Of a DNA stretch of 64,000 nucleotides, positions 1-9,312 are shown in pieces; the stretch's first letter is position 1, and the number at the start of each line of letters is the position of its first letter. The notes below the pieces were generated by a model. The model was not told where the DNA came from and ran no database searches. It saw only the letters and a list, made by a program, of their open reading frames with translations. Source of the stretch: JAABVD01 sp965204545. Its GTDB lineage: Bacteria > Verrucomicrobiota > Verrucomicrobiia > Opitutales > UBA2995. The DNA lies in NCBI GenBank assembly GCA_965204545.1, contig CBDBFA010000003.1:3567503-3631502 (forward strand). The letters run 5' to 3'. The translations under genes were made by a program, and so were the position numbers.

Positions 1-73
1 CGGCGCTTCTCCTTCTGCGTTCTCTGAGTCCTTGTGGTTAGTACATTCTGAGGCTGAGGAAATGGCTTAGACT

Positions 74-1252
74 CTATTCCCAAAAATTGAGAGCGAGTTC
101 GGCGAAGCACAGGGCTCCTATGGGGAGGGCGTCGTCGTTGAAATCGAAATGGGCCTGGTGCAGTAGGGGAGGATTCCTTTCTCCTTTGGGCGTCAGGCCC
201 AGGGCAAAGAAGCAGGCCGGTTTTTCCAAGGCGAAATAAGCGAAATCTTCCCCGACCATGGTCGGTTCCATGTAGTGTAAAACGGCGTCGAATTCGGTCG
301 TTTCGGCGAGCGTGTCGGCCAGGTATTGCACCGCTTTGGGATGGTTGACCAGGGCGGGGTAGCCGCGGTGGATCTCGACTCGAGCGGTCCCCCCCATCGA
401 TTGGGCCGTCTCGGCGGCCAGGGATTCGATTCGGTCGAAGACCAGCCGTTGGGTTTTTCGGGTCAAAGTTCTGATGGTTCCCGACAAGGTTACCGTGTCG
501 GGGATTATGTTGTAGGCGGTTCCGCCCGAAATTCTGGTAACGGTGACCACGGCCCTGTCCACACCGGAAGGAGTGGGGGAGGTAAGGGATTGCAAAACCG
601 TCACCACCTGACTACAGATGGCGATGGGATCGACTGCATCGTGGGGGAAAGCGGCATGTCCTCCTCTGCCTTGTAAGTGTATATCGAACCGGTCGGCGTT
701 GGCCGTAATGGGCCCGGAACCGTAGGCGATGGCGCCCAATTCCAGTTTCGGCCAACCGTGCAACCCGAAAATCATGTCGACATCGGGATCCTTCAGCGCC
801 CCTGCCTCGACCATGGCTTTTCCCCCGGCGCCCTCTTCCTCCGCGGGCTGAAAGATAAATTTTACGGGGCCCCGCAACCGGTCTTCCAATTGGGCCAGCA
901 ATAGGGCTGTTCCCAAGAGACAGGTGGTGTGACCGTCGTGGCCGCAGGCGTGCATGTATCCTGGGTTTTGCGAGATGTAGGGCTTTCCCGGTTTTTCGGT
1001 TATGGGCAGGCAATCCATGTCCGCCCGGAAAGCAACGCCTCTCCCGGGCTTATCGGCGCAAAGAGTGGCGACCAGGCCGGTTTGGGCGATCCCGGTGGAA
1101 ATGTGAAATTTGCCGGTTTTTTTCAACCGTTCCGCAACTTTTGCGGACGTCCGGTGTACGGCGTAGCCCGGTTCAGGGTGCCGGTGGATGTCGTGACGGA
1201 ACTCCACCAGTTCCGGTAGCAACGCAGGCAACAATTTTCCAGGTGACTTCAT
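74..1252 (-). CDS. M20D-family amidohydrolase (N-acyl-amino-acid / hippurate-hydrolase type)
   Basis: Cytoplasmic metallo-amidohydrolase predicted to split N-acyl amino acids or related amides; the exact substrate cannot be read from sequence. The 392-residue protein shows the family order: 'RHDIHRHPE' near residue 19, 'FRADMDCLPI' near 75, the metal-site motif 'ACGHDGHTT' (Cys103, His105, His108), a 'PAEEEG' block near 137, a dimerisation domain with 'GRGGHAAFPHDAVDP', and a C-terminal 'GEDFAYF' motif. The frame stays open for 17 more codons upstream (to 1303), but that stretch is a tandem 'gaaggct' simple repeat, so ATG at 1252 is preferred. It stands alone, facing away from icd. Length is normal for the family. 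Confidence 0.88.
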   Translation of the reverse strand: MKSPGKLLPALLPELVEFRHDIHRHPEPGYAVHRTSAKVAERLKKTGKFHISTGIAQTGLVATLCADKPGRGVAFRADMDCLPITEKPGKPYISQNPGYMHACGHDGHTTCLLGTALLLAQLEDRLRGPVKFIFQPAEEEGAGGKAMVEAGALKDPDVDMIFGLHGWPKLELGAIAYGSGPITANADRFDIHLQGRGGHAAFPHDAVDPIAICSQVVTVLQSLTSPTPSGVDRAVVTVTRISGGTAYNIIPDTVTLSGTIRTLTRKTQRLVFDRIESLAAETAQSMGGTARVEIHRGYPALVNHPKAVQYLADTLAETTEFDAVLHYMEPTMVGEDFAYFALEKPACFFALGLTPKGERNPPLLHQAHFDFNDDALPIGALCFAELALNFWE

Positions 1253-1340
1253 TACTGAAGGCTGAAGGCTGAAGGCTGAAGTTAAAAGGCTAAAGGGAGG
1301 CATTGGCCAATGGAGAAGTAGCTACAAAAAGCACAAAGGA

Positions 1341-1520
1341 TTAGCCCGCATGTCTCACAAATCTTCTACTGCGCGCCCGAATACCGGCGCTGGAGCGGGA
1401 ATCGCTGGATTCGCAACTTTGCAGGGTGTCGACCCAGCTTCAGCTGCGAATCGGCACGAAACCCGCACCAGCACTCGATCTTCAATCGCTCGTCACGAAT
1501 TTTGTGAGACATGCGGGTTA
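1341..1520. repeat. Interspersed repeat R1, copy A (MITE-like, 17-bp terminal inverted repeats)
   Basis: The element is bounded by inverted repeats: 'cccgcatgtctcacaaa' at 1345-1361 and its exact complement at 1501-1517. The core, with 'gggtgtcgaccc' near its centre, recurs at 36391-36595, 59846-60047 and, as a half copy, 60048-60154. The 62-codon frame at 1350-1538 lies inside the repeat, resembles no protein, and is not called. Non-autonomous mobility is an inference from the structure. Confidence 0.85.
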
Positions 1521-1656
1521 GAGATGCTGAGTTGCTGAGTTACTGAGATGCCGGGAAGGGGGAGGCGCCGAGGAGCGGCGAAGGAAATATTTTACCCTTT
1601 CCTTGCCAAGCGGAAGGGGAACGTTATGGTTTGTGGCTTTTCATCGATAGACCCCT

Positions 1657-2901
1657 ATGACCCATAAGGATTTCGCCTCACCCGAAGAAGAAATAATAGC
1701 TATCAACGATGGCCGATTGGAGGTGCCGGACCAGCCGGTAGTGCCGTATATCGAGGGAGACGGGATCGGTCCCGATATATGGGCGGCAGCCCAACAGGTA
1801 TTCGATGCGGCGGTGGAGAAGGCCTACGGCGGCAAACGAAAAATCAAGTGGTTCGAGGCGCTGGCGGGGGAGAAAGCATTCCATCGGACCGGCAGTTGGT
1901 TGCCCGATGAAACCCTCGATGCATTTCGCCATTATCGCGTGGGTATCAAGGGGCCGCTCACCACACCGGTAGGCGGCGGATTTCGGTCCCTCAACGTGGC
2001 CTTGCGCCAGGAACTCGACCTTTACACATGCCAACGCCCGGTCCGCTATTTCCCTGGTGTGGCCAGTCCCGTAAGGAAACCGGAAGCGGTCGACATGGTG
2101 ATTTTTCGTGAAAACACCGAGGACATCTATGCCGGAATCGAATTTTCCGAGGGCAGCGAGGATGTGGAAAAGCTCAAGGGACTGTTAAACACACATTTCC
2201 CCGATCGCTTCCGAAAAGTGAGATTTCCCGACTCGACCGGTTTTGCCCTAAAGCCAGTTTCCATCGAGGGGACCTCCAGACTGGTTGAGGCGGCCATCGC
2301 TTACGCCATTGAAAACGATCGCAAAAGTGTGACCCTGGTGCACAAGGGAAACATCATGAAGTATACGGAGGGGGCCTTCCGGGATTGGGGTTACGAGGTG
2401 GCGGAGAAGAAGTTTGGCGCCCAATTGCTCGACGGAGGTCCGTGGCGCCGTTTGGACAACGGCATTGTGATCAAGGACGTGATTGCGGATGCCTTTCTGC
2501 AGCAAATTTTGACCCGGCCGGCCGAATACGATGTAATCGCCACCCTGAATTTGAATGGCGATTACATCTCCGACGCGCTGGCAGCCCAGGTTGGGGGCAT
2601 CGGTATCTCCCCGGGGGGGAACATCAATTACCAATCCGGTTGGGCCATATTTGAAGCTACACATGGAACGGCCCCGAAGTATGCCGGACTGGACAAGGTA
2701 AATCCCGGTTCGGTCATTCTTTCCGGGGAAATGATGTTCCGCTACCTCGGCTGGAATGAAGCGGCGGACCTGATAATTGGGGGAGTCGAGGGCAGCATAA
2801 AAAATAAAATTGTAACTTATGACTTGGCACGTTTGATGGATGGTGCTAGAGAAGTCAGTTGTTCTGAATTTGGATCCTCCATCATCGATTTCATGAATTA
2901 G
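1657..2901 (+). CDS. icd: NADP-dependent isocitrate dehydrogenase
   Basis: Converts isocitrate to 2-oxoglutarate and CO2 in the TCA cycle, making NADPH. The 414 residues match the E. coli-type enzyme: 'PYIEGDGIGPDIW' near residue 30, the substrate loop 'GGGFRSLNVALRQELD' with Ser111 in the position phosphorylated in E. coli, 'FRENTEDIYAGIE' near 150, and 'HGTAPKYAG' near 340. The Lys-Tyr after 'HGTAP' is the pair that confers NADP rather than NAD specificity in this family. The ATG is preceded by no strong ribosome-binding site. A hairpin terminator follows at 2931. Monocistronic. Confidence 0.97.
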   Translation: MTHKDFASPEEEIIAINDGRLEVPDQPVVPYIEGDGIGPDIWAAAQQVFDAAVEKAYGGKRKIKWFEALAGEKAFHRTGSWLPDETLDAFRHYRVGIKGPLTTPVGGGFRSLNVALRQELDLYTCQRPVRYFPGVASPVRKPEAVDMVIFRENTEDIYAGIEFSEGSEDVEKLKGLLNTHFPDRFRKVRFPDSTGFALKPVSIEGTSRLVEAAIAYAIENDRKSVTLVHKGNIMKYTEGAFRDWGYEVAEKKFGAQLLDGGPWRRLDNGIVIKDVIADAFLQQILTRPAEYDVIATLNLNGDYISDALAAQVGGIGISPGGNINYQSGWAIFEATHGTAPKYAGLDKVNPGSVILSGEMMFRYLGWNEAADLIIGGVEGSIKNKIVTYDLARLMDGAREVSCSEFGSSIIDFMN

Positions 2902-2930
2902 AATTTTTCCTCCCGAAACCCATCCCTATG

Positions 2931-2964
2931 TAGCCTCGGAAGTGCAACTTCCGGGGCTATTTTT
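2931..2964 (+). terminator. Intrinsic terminator downstream of icd
   Basis: A 13-bp stem ('tagcctcggaagt' paired with 'acttccggggcta', one G:U) closes on a three-base loop and runs into 'ttttt'. It lies 30 bp after the icd stop codon, as expected for a Rho-independent terminator. Confidence 0.8.
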
Positions 2965-3344
2965 GGGCCGGGGGAAGGGGGAAGTAACCACAAAAAGCGC
3001 AAAATACACAAAAACCACGGATTTCACGGATGGAAGACCTGCAAGAGCGCTGAGATTGGGACTAACCACAGAGGAGAAACTCCGTTGGCTCCAGATCTCA
3101 GTGATCAGTTTTCAGAGGTCAGTGAATGGTGTCGAAGGTGGATGCGTAATCTTCAAGTATCTCAGCAACTCAGCATCTCTGATCCTTTGTGCCTTAAAAA
3201 AATCCCTCTGTGGTCTCTGTGTCCTCTGTGGTTAGTTCATTTTGAGCTGGAGAAGGGAAAGGAAAAAAGTTGAGAAATGGCTTGCAGACCGCTTGGTATT
3301 GCCAAGTTTGAAGGCCAACAACCTTTGAATTCGTAATTAAAGAT
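2965..3344. other. Gene-free stretch with degenerate 'accacaaaaagcacaaa / ctctgtggttag' repeats
   Basis: About 380 bp between the icd terminator and pckG. It contains intergenic repeat phrases such as 'taaccacaaaaagcgcaaa' near 2985 and 'ctctgtgtcctctgtggtt' near 3217, also seen near 1-45, 5230, 7870, 36800, 43070, 44290, 47430, 58205 and 62600. No convincing gene. The pckG promoter must lie toward the 3' end, but no clear -35/-10 pair was recognised. Confidence 0.6.
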
Positions 3345-5135
3345 ATGGATGCTCCAACTTCGCATAAGCGCCTGTTAAAGTGGGTCGAAGAGACCGTGGA
3401 ATTGTGTAAACCCGACTCCGTCTACTGGGCCGATGGTTCCGAAGAGGAGTACGATACCCTGATGACCCAGATGGTTGATGCCGGGGTGGGGATCAAGTTG
3501 AACGAGGAACTGAGGCCAAACAGTTATCTTTTCCAGTCGGACCCGAAGGACGTGGCCCGGTTGGAGAGCAGAACCTTTATTTGTTCCAGCACCCCGGAAG
3601 AAGCCGGACCTACCAATAACTGGGAAGACCCGGCCGTGATGAAGGAAAAAATGCTGAAATTGTACGACGGGTGCATGCGGGGCCGCACCATGTACGTCAT
3701 ACCCTTCAGCATGGGCCCAATCGGGTCGCCCATTTCTCAGATCGGGGTCGAAATCTCCGACTCGGCCTACGTGGTTTGCAACATGCGGATCATGACCCGG
3801 ATGGGAAGCGCCGTCCTGGATGTTCTGGGTGACGACGGGTTCTTCGTTCCCTGCCTTCATTCCGTTGGCACCCCGATTCTCAAACCTGAAGACGATGTAA
3901 AGTGGCCTTGTGATCCGGTGAATACCTACATCGTTCATTTTCCGGACGACCGAATGATCTGGTCCTACGGCAGCGGTTATGGGGGCAACGCATTGTTGGG
4001 GAAGAAGTGCTATGCCCTTCGCATCGCCTCGGCCATGGCCCGCGATGAAGGCTGGATGGCCGAACACATGTTGATCCTGGGAGTGGAGGACCCCAGTGGA
4101 AATAAATCCTACGTGGCGGCCGCATTTCCCAGCGCCTGCGGCAAAACCAATTTTGCCATGCTCAATCCTCCGGCCGAGATGGAGGGCTGGAAGGTGACAA
4201 CCATCGGGGACGATATCGCCTGGATCAAACCGGGGGAGGATGGCCATCTCTATGCCATCAATCCGGAAGCGGGCTTTTTCGGTGTGGCTCCCGGCACATC
4301 GGATCTCACCAATGGCAATGCCATGGGTTCCCTTTCCCGAGATGCCATATTTACCAATTGCGCCCTGACCGACGATGGAGACGTCTGGTGGGAGGGCATG
4401 ACCGAAGAAATTCCCGATCATTTGATCGACTGGAAGGGCAAAGACTGGACTCCGGATAGTCCGACCCCTTCATCCCATCCCAATGCGCGCTTTACGGCAC
4501 AGGCCCGCTTATGTCCCACCATCGACCCGGCTTGGGAGGACCCCAAAGGGGTGAAGATTTCGGCTTTCATATTTGGAGGACGCCGCATGAACGATATTCC
4601 CCTGGTATTCCAGGCCTTCAACTGGACCCACGGGGTATACCTTGGCGCCACCATGGGCTCGGAATTGACCGCCGCGGCCGAGGGCACGGTGGGAAAACTC
4701 CGCCAGGATCCCATGGCCATGCTTCCCTTCATCGGTTACCACATGGGAGATTACATTCAGCATTGGTTGAACATGGGGAAAAGGATGAAGGATCCGCCCA
4801 CAATTTTTCACGTCAATTGGTTCCGCAAGGGTCCCGAGGGAGAGTGGTTGTGGCCGGGATTCGGTGAAAACATGCGCGTGCTTCGCTGGATCGTGGAGAG
4901 GACTACTGGAAGCGTCGGCGCCTATGAGGGAGCGCTCGGCTGGATGCCCCGCTACGAGGAACTCGATTGGCGCGGCCTCGATTTTTCCGAGAGCGAGTGG
5001 GAAGAACTAATGGCGATTGACCCCGAGAAGATGAAAGCTCAAACCCTGAGCCACGAGGAATTGTTCCTGAAGTTGTACGACCACTTGCCCAAAGAAATGA
5101 GTTTGATGCGGGCGTTGTTGATCAGCAGGTATTAA
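3345..5135 (+). CDS. pckG: Phosphoenolpyruvate carboxykinase (GTP)
   Basis: Interconverts oxaloacetate and phosphoenolpyruvate using GTP, the entry step of gluconeogenesis. The 596-residue length is typical of the GTP class. Diagnostic segments are 'MYVIPFSMGPIGSPISQIG' near residue 115, the P-loop-like 'AFPSACGKTNFAML' near 260 with the reactive Cys of GTP-PEPCKs, 'TTIGDDIAWIKPGEDG' near 285, and 'NPEAGFFGVAPGTS' near 307. Near the end, 'VNWFRKGPEGEWLWPGFG' is the usual guanine-side motif. The long frame on the opposite strand is a codon shadow. Alone between repeat-rich gaps, so probably its own transcript. Confidence 0.97.
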   Translation: MDAPTSHKRLLKWVEETVELCKPDSVYWADGSEEEYDTLMTQMVDAGVGIKLNEELRPNSYLFQSDPKDVARLESRTFICSSTPEEAGPTNNWEDPAVMKEKMLKLYDGCMRGRTMYVIPFSMGPIGSPISQIGVEISDSAYVVCNMRIMTRMGSAVLDVLGDDGFFVPCLHSVGTPILKPEDDVKWPCDPVNTYIVHFPDDRMIWSYGSGYGGNALLGKKCYALRIASAMARDEGWMAEHMLILGVEDPSGNKSYVAAAFPSACGKTNFAMLNPPAEMEGWKVTTIGDDIAWIKPGEDGHLYAINPEAGFFGVAPGTSDLTNGNAMGSLSRDAIFTNCALTDDGDVWWEGMTEEIPDHLIDWKGKDWTPDSPTPSSHPNARFTAQARLCPTIDPAWEDPKGVKISAFIFGGRRMNDIPLVFQAFNWTHGVYLGATMGSELTAAAEGTVGKLRQDPMAMLPFIGYHMGDYIQHWLNMGKRMKDPPTIFHVNWFRKGPEGEWLWPGFGENMRVLRWIVERTTGSVGAYEGALGWMPRYEELDWRGLDFSESEWEELMAIDPEKMKAQTLSHEELFLKLYDHLPKEMSLMRALLISRY

Positions 5136-5284
5136 GCGCCAAGCGCGCCAGTTTTCAGTGATCAGTGATTAGTGGTCAGTGCCTCTTCGCCTTTCCATTT
5201 CTCATTCCAAATTTGCGCCCCCGGCGCCTCTCCTCTGTGTCCTCTGTGCTCTCTGTGGTTAGTAAATTTTGAGCACGGGAACGC

Positions 5285-5313
5285 ATCAAGATATCGTGAT
5301 ATGTTGATATAAT
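5285..5313 (+). promoter_or_regulatory. Palindromic operator overlapping the -10 box of metK-ahcY
   Basis: A 24-bp near-perfect palindrome spans 5285-5308, with half-site 'atcaagatatc' and partner 'gatatgttgat'. It runs directly into a consensus -10 hexamer TATAAT at 5308-5313, 40 bp before the metK ATG, so a bound protein would block the promoter. The ATCAA...TTGAT shape resembles sites of ArsR-type regulators that control S-adenosylhomocysteine recycling (SahR in Proteobacteria); that parallel is from memory and no such regulator gene is in the window. No SAM or SAH riboswitch fold was recognised. Confidence 0.6.
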
Positions 5314-5352
5314 GCTTGCAGAAAGGGGAATTTTCGCTCTTTTTCCCCTGTT

Positions 5353-6519
5353 ATGAGGAGTGATTACATCTTTTCATCGGAATCGGTGGGCGAGGGTCAC
5401 CCGGACAAGGTGGCCGATTACATATCCGACAGTGTTCTGGATGCGTGTCTGAAGGAGGATCGCCACAGTCGGGTGGCCTGCGAGACCCTGGTCAAATCTG
5501 ATCGAGTAATCCTGGCCGGTGAGATAACGACGGGAGCTTCTCCCGATTACGATAAGATTGTGCGGAAGGCCATTCGCGACGTTGGATACGTCAACGAAGA
5601 CGATGTTTTTCACGCCGACAAAGTCACCATATCCAACCTGTTGACCCGTCAGTCCCCGGATATTGCCCAGGGGGTGGATTCGGCGGGCGCGGAGGGAAAG
5701 GGAACGGAAGAGCAGGGGGCTGGCGACCAGGGCATCATGTTCGGATTTGCCTGCAGGGATACCCGCGAACTCATGCCCGCCCCGGTCATGTACTCCCATA
5801 AATTGAGCCGGAGGTTGGCCGCAATTCGCCGCACCGAGGAGGGGAAATGGTTGCGCCCGGATAGCAAAACCCAGGTATCGGTAAATTATAGAGGGCAGCA
5901 AAAAAAGTCCATAGCCGCGGTGGTGGTATCCACTCAACATACTGAAGGTGTTACCCATAGTTTTATTTCCGATTTCATCAGGGAAAAGGTCATAGAGCCC
6001 GTTTTGCCGGGCCGGCTGTTGAACGGAAAAACGGAATATTTGATCAATCCGACGGGTCGCTTTGTGGAGGGAGGTCCCGGAGCCGATTCCGGGCTGACCG
6101 GACGAAAGCTGATGGTCGATACCTATGGCGGATGGGGTCGACATGGCGGAGGCGCGTTTTCCGGGAAGGACCCTTCCAAAGTGGACCGTTCCGGCTCCTA
6201 TATGATGCGTTGGGTGGCCAAGAACATAGTAGCGGCGGGGTTGGCCGATCGCGTGGAACTGCAAGTAGCCTATGCCATCGGCCATCCCGATCCGGTCAGT
6301 TTGAAGGTGGATACCTTCGGGACCGGAAAAGAATCGGACAGTGACATTCAGAAGGCGGTGGAGAAAGCCTTCAGTTTCAAACCCGCCGATATCATCGATC
6401 AATTGGGTTTGCTGGAGCCGATCTATCGCGGAACCACCAACTACGGTCACTTCGGAAGAGCGGGCCTGCCCTGGGAAGAGGTCGATAAAACCGAGGCAAT
6501 TTTAAAACATATCAAATGA
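5353..6519 (+). CDS. metK: S-adenosylmethionine synthetase
   Basis: Makes S-adenosylmethionine from methionine and ATP in the cytoplasm. The 388-residue protein has the N-terminal 'SESVGEGHPDKVADYISD' ATP/methionine motif, the signature 'GAGDQGIMFGFA' near residue 121, and the phosphate-binding 'GGAFSGKDPSKVDRS' near 264. Length and order are standard. The start is the first ATG after a short leader. It is followed after one base by ahcY, so the two are almost certainly one operon joining SAM synthesis to recycling of its by-product. The palindrome at 5285 probably regulates both. Confidence 0.97.
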   Translation: MRSDYIFSSESVGEGHPDKVADYISDSVLDACLKEDRHSRVACETLVKSDRVILAGEITTGASPDYDKIVRKAIRDVGYVNEDDVFHADKVTISNLLTRQSPDIAQGVDSAGAEGKGTEEQGAGDQGIMFGFACRDTRELMPAPVMYSHKLSRRLAAIRRTEEGKWLRPDSKTQVSVNYRGQQKKSIAAVVVSTQHTEGVTHSFISDFIREKVIEPVLPGRLLNGKTEYLINPTGRFVEGGPGADSGLTGRKLMVDTYGGWGRHGGGAFSGKDPSKVDRSGSYMMRWVAKNIVAAGLADRVELQVAYAIGHPDPVSLKVDTFGTGKESDSDIQKAVEKAFSFKPADIIDQLGLLEPIYRGTTNYGHFGRAGLPWEEVDKTEAILKHIK

Positions 6520-6520
6520 G

Positions 6521-7838
6521 ATGAATACCCCAATCAAGACCCTACAGGATTATAAAGTTAAGGACATTTCCCTGGCCCAGGCGGGGCGAAAAATCATCGA
6601 CATGGCGGAACCGGAAATGCCGGGTTTGATGGCATTGCGTCGGGAGTTCGGATCCAAGAAACCCCTGAAAGGTTCGCGCATAGCCGGTTGTCTGCACATG
6701 ACCACGCAAACGGCCGTTTTGATTGAAACCTTACAGGAGTTGGGCGCCTCTGTTCGTTGGTCTTCCTGCAATATCTTTTCTACGGAGGATCCGGCCGCCG
6801 CCGCCGTGGCCGCCGCCGGAACCCCGGTATTTGCCTGGAAGGGAGAAACCCCGAGGGAATACGACTGGTGTATCGAGCAAACCCTGTATTGGCCCGATGG
6901 ATCCCCTCCAAACCTGCTTCTGGATGACGGGGGTGATTTGACTGCCATCGTGCACCGTGATTACCCGGAAATTTTGAAGGACCTTCTCGGATTGTCCGAA
7001 GAGACGACCACCGGTGTAAATCGCCTCTATCAAATGGAGGAACGCGGAGAGTTGGGCTGCCCAGCCATGAACGTGAACGATTCCTGCACGAAATCCAAAT
7101 TTGATAATGTATACGGTTGCCGTGAAAGCCTGCTCGATGGACTCAAACGGGCTACCGATATCATGATTGCCGGAAAAGTGGCCGTGGTTGCGGGTTACGG
7201 CGGAGTGGGGTAAGGGATGTGCTCAGTCCCTCAAGGGCATGGGCGCCCGGGTGGTCATTACCGAAATCGATCCCATCTGCGCTCTGCAGGCCTCCATGGA
7301 AGGGTTTGAAGTCACCACCATGGAGGAAATGGCTCCGGTCGGGGATATATTCATTACCGCCACGGGTTGCCGCGACGTTATCCGGCGCGAGCACGTGGAC
7401 GCCATGAAGGACATGGCCATTGTCGGAAATATAGGTCACTTCGACCTGGAAATCGACGTGGCCGCGTTATTCGAAGATCCCACCTTGAAAATTGAAAACA
7501 TCCGGTCACAGGTCGACCAGGTCGTCTACCCGGATGGAAAGCGCATTATTCTGCTGGCGCAAGGCCGGTTGCTCAACCTGGGTTGTGCCACCGGGCATCC
7601 CAGTTTTGTCATGAGCGCCAGTTTTTCCAACCAGGTGCTGGCACAGATCGAACTTTTCCGGAAATCGGGCGCCTATGAAAACAAAGTCTACGTATTGCCC
7701 AAGGCGCTGGACGAGAAGGTGGCCCGGCTTCATTTGGAACATCTGGGTGTTAAATTGACCCGGTTGACGCCGCATCAGGCCGAATACATGGACCTCCCCG
7801 CGGCCGGTCCGTTCAAGCCGGATTATTACCGATACTGA
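6521..7838 (+). CDS. ahcY: Adenosylhomocysteinase, with an apparent +1 frameshift
   Basis: Hydrolyses S-adenosylhomocysteine to adenosine and homocysteine, completing the SAM cycle begun by metK. The frame breaks at 7207-7210: the first part ends '...VAVVAGYGGVG*' and the second resumes 'GKGCAQSLKGMGARV', splitting the NAD-binding glycine motif. Dropping one G from the GGGG run restores a 438-residue protein of normal size. Recognised parts are 'HMTTQTAVLIETL' near residue 50, 'WSSCNIFSTEDPAAAA' near 79, 'VNDSCTKSKFDN' near 184 and the C-terminal 'PDYYRY'. Since ahcY is normally essential in organisms that have it, a sequencing error is likelier than a pseudogene. Confidence 0.93.
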
Positions 7839-8275
7839 AGGCGCCGGGGCGCGGGAATGCGGAGGGATTAACCACTGAGGCCACAGAGAGCACAGAGGGG
7901 GAAGGCGCCGGGGGCGCCAATAAAGAATGGGTAAGAGGTCCCTGGATGCTTAGATTCTGAGGTACTGAGGGAGAAAAAAACCAAGGGCACAAAGGATTAA
8001 TCGTGATCGAAAGGAAAGGAAGAAGGATGAAGTTGAACAACGCTCCTTTCAGTCGCTTGATCCGGCTTCACTGGAACAGGAGTTAACCGAGGGGGGACAT
8101 TCCTTCTTTGCGGTCTTAGCGTTCTTTGCGAGAGTCCTCTCTCCAGCCAAACCCTGGTAAAGCAGGCAGGCAACAAGCGCACCGGTGTTTTATTTAAATC
8201 CCGGTTTCTGAGATAGGCGACTAATTAATCCTTGCCCATGAAAGCTCCACCCGTGTTGGATGTGGGGCGGCGATT
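7839..8275. other. Repeat-filled gap upstream of ilvE
   Basis: 437 bp without a supported gene. It holds 'ggcgccgggggcgcc' (7904-7918), the 'accactgaggccacagagagc' phrase near 7870, the 'gtgatcgaaaggaaagg' phrase near 8002 and 'gcggtcttagcgttctttgcg' near 8112. All are members of interspersed families seen elsewhere in the window. No T-box or attenuator was recognised. Confidence 0.55.
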
Positions 8276-9142
8276 GTGAAAGTATTTTTAGACGGCAATT
8301 TTGTGGATTCCGAAGAGGCAAAGGTTTCGGTCTTTGACCATGGCCTTTTGTACGGGGATGGAATTTTTGAGGGTATACGCCTCTACCAGGGTTGTGTTTT
8401 CAAGCTGGAAGAGCACCTGGAACGGTTGGAATACTCCGCCAAAGCCATACTTCTCGACCTGCCCTGGTCGCGTCGGCGATTGAGCGACTGGATATGCGAA
8501 GCCTGCCGTGTAAACGGATTGGCCGACGGATACATTCGGGTGGTGGTAACGCGAGGGGTGGGTAATTTGGGATTGTCTCCCAAGACTTGCAAAAAACCCA
8601 GCCTGATCATCATCGCTGATCATTTGCGCCTCTACCCGGCTGAATATTATGAAAAAGGACTCAAGATAATTACCGGACCGACCCGGCGGACAAGCGCGGG
8701 GGCGCTTTCTCCAGGGATCAAGTCGTTGAACTACCTGAACAACATCATTGCCAAAATGGAAGCGGATCGCCTGGGCTACATCGAGGCTTTGATGCTCAAC
8801 GAACAGGGTTACGTTGCTGAATGCACCGGGGACAACGTATTTGTCGTGCAAGGGGGAAGGTTGACGACCCCCCCCTTCCATGCCGGAGCCTTGAAGGGCA
8901 TTACCCGCCAGGTAGTCATGGAGATTGCGGCGGAGTTGAACGTTCCATTGGTGGAGGAAAACCTCACCCGGTATGACATTTGGGTGTCGGACGAGTGTTT
9001 CCTGACCGGAACCGCGGCTGAAGTGGCGCCCGTGGTGGAGGTGGACGGCCGAAAAATCGGATCGGGCAAGCCCGGTAAAGTGACCGGCCGATTCCTTAAA
9101 GCTTTTAGGTCGAAGGTTGCGAAAGAGGGAACTTTTCTGTAA
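8276..9142 (+). CDS. ilvE: Branched-chain amino acid aminotransferase (fold-type IV PLP enzyme)
   Basis: Transfers the amino group between branched-chain 2-oxo acids and glutamate, the last step of Ile/Leu/Val synthesis; class-IV relatives such as D-amino-acid transaminase are the main alternative. The 288 residues show 'VSVFDHGLLYGDGIFEGIR' near 17, the PLP-lysine motif 'GIKSLNYLNNI' with Lys149, 'EALMLNEQGYVAECTGDNVF' near 170, and 'FLTGTAAEVAPV' near 242 for phosphate and substrate binding. The start codon is GTG with only a weak purine-rich leader. The gene stands alone, with an inverted-repeat-rich region downstream (9150-9230). Confidence 0.9.
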   Translation: MKVFLDGNFVDSEEAKVSVFDHGLLYGDGIFEGIRLYQGCVFKLEEHLERLEYSAKAILLDLPWSRRRLSDWICEACRVNGLADGYIRVVVTRGVGNLGLSPKTCKKPSLIIIADHLRLYPAEYYEKGLKIITGPTRRTSAGALSPGIKSLNYLNNIIAKMEADRLGYIEALMLNEQGYVAECTGDNVFVVQGGRLTTPPFHAGALKGITRQVVMEIAAELNVPLVEENLTRYDIWVSDECFLTGTAAEVAPVVEVDGRKIGSGKPGKVTGRFLKAFRSKVAKEGTFL

Positions 9143-9312
9143 TGTAGATTAACTAAAATAGGGTTGGAGAATTCTCCCCCGAGCGTGTTCTCCCACCCAA
9201 TCCATAATGCTCGCTCTGGTTAGTTGATTAATTTTCGATGGGAACGGATCATGCTTGAAGAAAATTACCTGAACATTACCGGAGTGAACTCTTTCCAGGG
9301 AAATCCTGTCTA

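Noticed and set aside
1350..1538. 62-codon frame in the gap before icd
   Set aside because: Entirely within repeat R1; equivalent frames differ between copies, so it is not conserved as protein.
3375..4421. 348-codon open frame on the minus strand inside pckG
   Set aside because: It lies wholly within a well-supported gene, shows no protein-family features and is explained by codon bias of the sense strand.
5136..5284. SAM or SAH riboswitch upstream of metK
   Set aside because: No conserved riboswitch core could be traced; the region is dispersed repeat phrases and the palindrome at 5285 is a better regulatory candidate.
5374..6450. 358-codon open frame on the minus strand inside metK
   Set aside because: Antisense shadow of metK; no recognisable domain and no start context.
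6521..7838. ahcY as a true pseudogene
   Set aside because: Only one surplus G within GGGG separates two fully conserved halves; similar homopolymer events elsewhere point to sequencing error.
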